Of a stretch of 64,000 nt of DNA, positions 63,523 to 64,000 are shown in pieces. The DNA is taken from the NCBI GenBank assembly GCA_003868215.1, contig QWDQ01000019.1, forward strand, positions 1 through 64,000. The letters are read 5' to 3'. Made by a program: the position numbers and the translations under genes. The notes beneath the pieces were generated by a model. The model worked only from the letters and a program-made list of their open reading frames with translations, had not been told where the DNA came from and ran no database searches. Numbering within the stretch: position 1 is the stretch's first letter; each line of letters begins with the position of its first letter. Source of the DNA: Pseudophaeomoniella oleicola. Taxonomy: Eukaryota > Ascomycota > Eurotiomycetes > Phaeomoniellales > Phaeomoniellaceae.

Positions 63523-64000
63523 CAATCGTCCGCTGTTGGAACCGAGATGATTGAATGATCCATGAGGGATTGAAATGGAGGCCTGCTGTTTTTGGTTCCT
63601 TTAATTGGCGTTTCATCATGTTTTCTTCTTCCCCTTCTATCCTTTTCATCACACTTAGGCGGTAGAGCTTTTTTTCAATCGAATTCGTATGTATTTACAA
63701 ATCTCTCTTGAAGGAAATTCATTACATTACTATCGACCGTAGTTCTGTTCTGTCCACCTTTTTCTCTCCCTCCTTTAACTTTTATACCATAATCCTAAAA
63801 CATAGACACGAAAAAACCCCCCTTTCCCTCCTCATCTTTCCCTGCCCTCTTCCTCCTCTTCGTCCGCCCTTACTCTGCTCTACTCACATATACCTACCTA
63901 CCTAGTACTACCTAGTACTACCTTGTTGCTCACGCGCGCACCCACCCATCCATCCATGTAAGTATACTGTTAATTAGTATTAACCGACTGACTGACTTAC
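63523..64000. other. 3' flank of sugar-transporter gene
   Basis: Pyrimidine-rich and T-rich sequence with TACCTACC and CTAGTACTAC simple motifs near the window end. No gene is seen. Confidence 0.5.

Noticed and set aside
1-64000. CRISPR array or biosynthetic core gene cluster
   Set aside because: No spaced direct repeats of the right size and no polyketide synthase, NRPS or terpene synthase. The genome is eukaryotic, and the TF-MFS pair alone is not a biosynthetic cluster.

Overview
The window is genomic DNA of a filamentous ascomycete (Pezizomycotina). Genes are dense and on both strands. They carry short introns (about 40-200 bases) with GTAAGT/GTACGT-type donors and CTAAC/CTGAC-type branch sites. 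Several families are typical of this group: Zn2Cys6 regulators, DHA1 and sugar MFS transporters, GH16 and GH55 beta-1,3-glucanases, a tannase-family esterase, and Ser/Thr-rich surface proteins. Intergenic DNA carries homopolymers, microsatellites and recurring TACCTACC/TACTACGTAGTA motifs. I cannot name a species.

Left part (1-15.5 kb): a housekeeping block with the Mediator kinase-module subunit MED12 (-), a heavily spliced gene for the PAT-complex subunit Asterix (+, 8 exons rebuilt by hand), translation initiation factor eIF1 (+) and an unresolved membrane protein (+). These are followed by a very short Zn2Cys6 protein (-) and a Cys-rich, Ser/Thr-stalk single-pass surface protein (-).

Middle-left (15.5-26 kb): a small four-helix membrane protein, a decayed amino-acid permease, and a divergent pair made of a full Zn2Cys6 regulator (-) and a DHA1-type efflux transporter (+) that share one 455-base promoter region. 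A gene-poor 4.7-kb stretch follows, with two copies of a roughly 200-base LTR-like fossil repeat.

Centre (26-43 kb): metabolic and genome-maintenance genes. These are a zinc-less medium-chain reductase (-), an intronless pyruvate decarboxylase of the Zymomonas/plant-like type (+), a flavin monooxygenase (+), the translesion polymerase REV1 with three ubiquitin-binding motifs (+), a small mitochondrial membrane protein (-), the SWR1-complex subunit SWC6/VPS71 (+) and a TauD-type dioxygenase (-).

Right part (43-64 kb): secreted and accessory functions. These are a GH16 endo-glucanase (-) and a GH55 exo-glucanase (+) that attack the same beta-1,3-glucan, an alpha/beta hydrolase (+), an SDR (-), a tannase/feruloyl-esterase-family enzyme (+), a SET-domain protein (+), a Ser/Thr-rich secreted protein (+) and an MFS sugar transporter (+). 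Polymer-degrading enzymes plus a sugar importer suggest saprotrophic or plant/fungal-wall-degrading nutrition, but no single biosynthetic cluster or clearly new system is evident.

All exon maps were made by eye from splice signals and reading-frame continuity. I saw no CRISPR array, rRNA or convincing tRNA.
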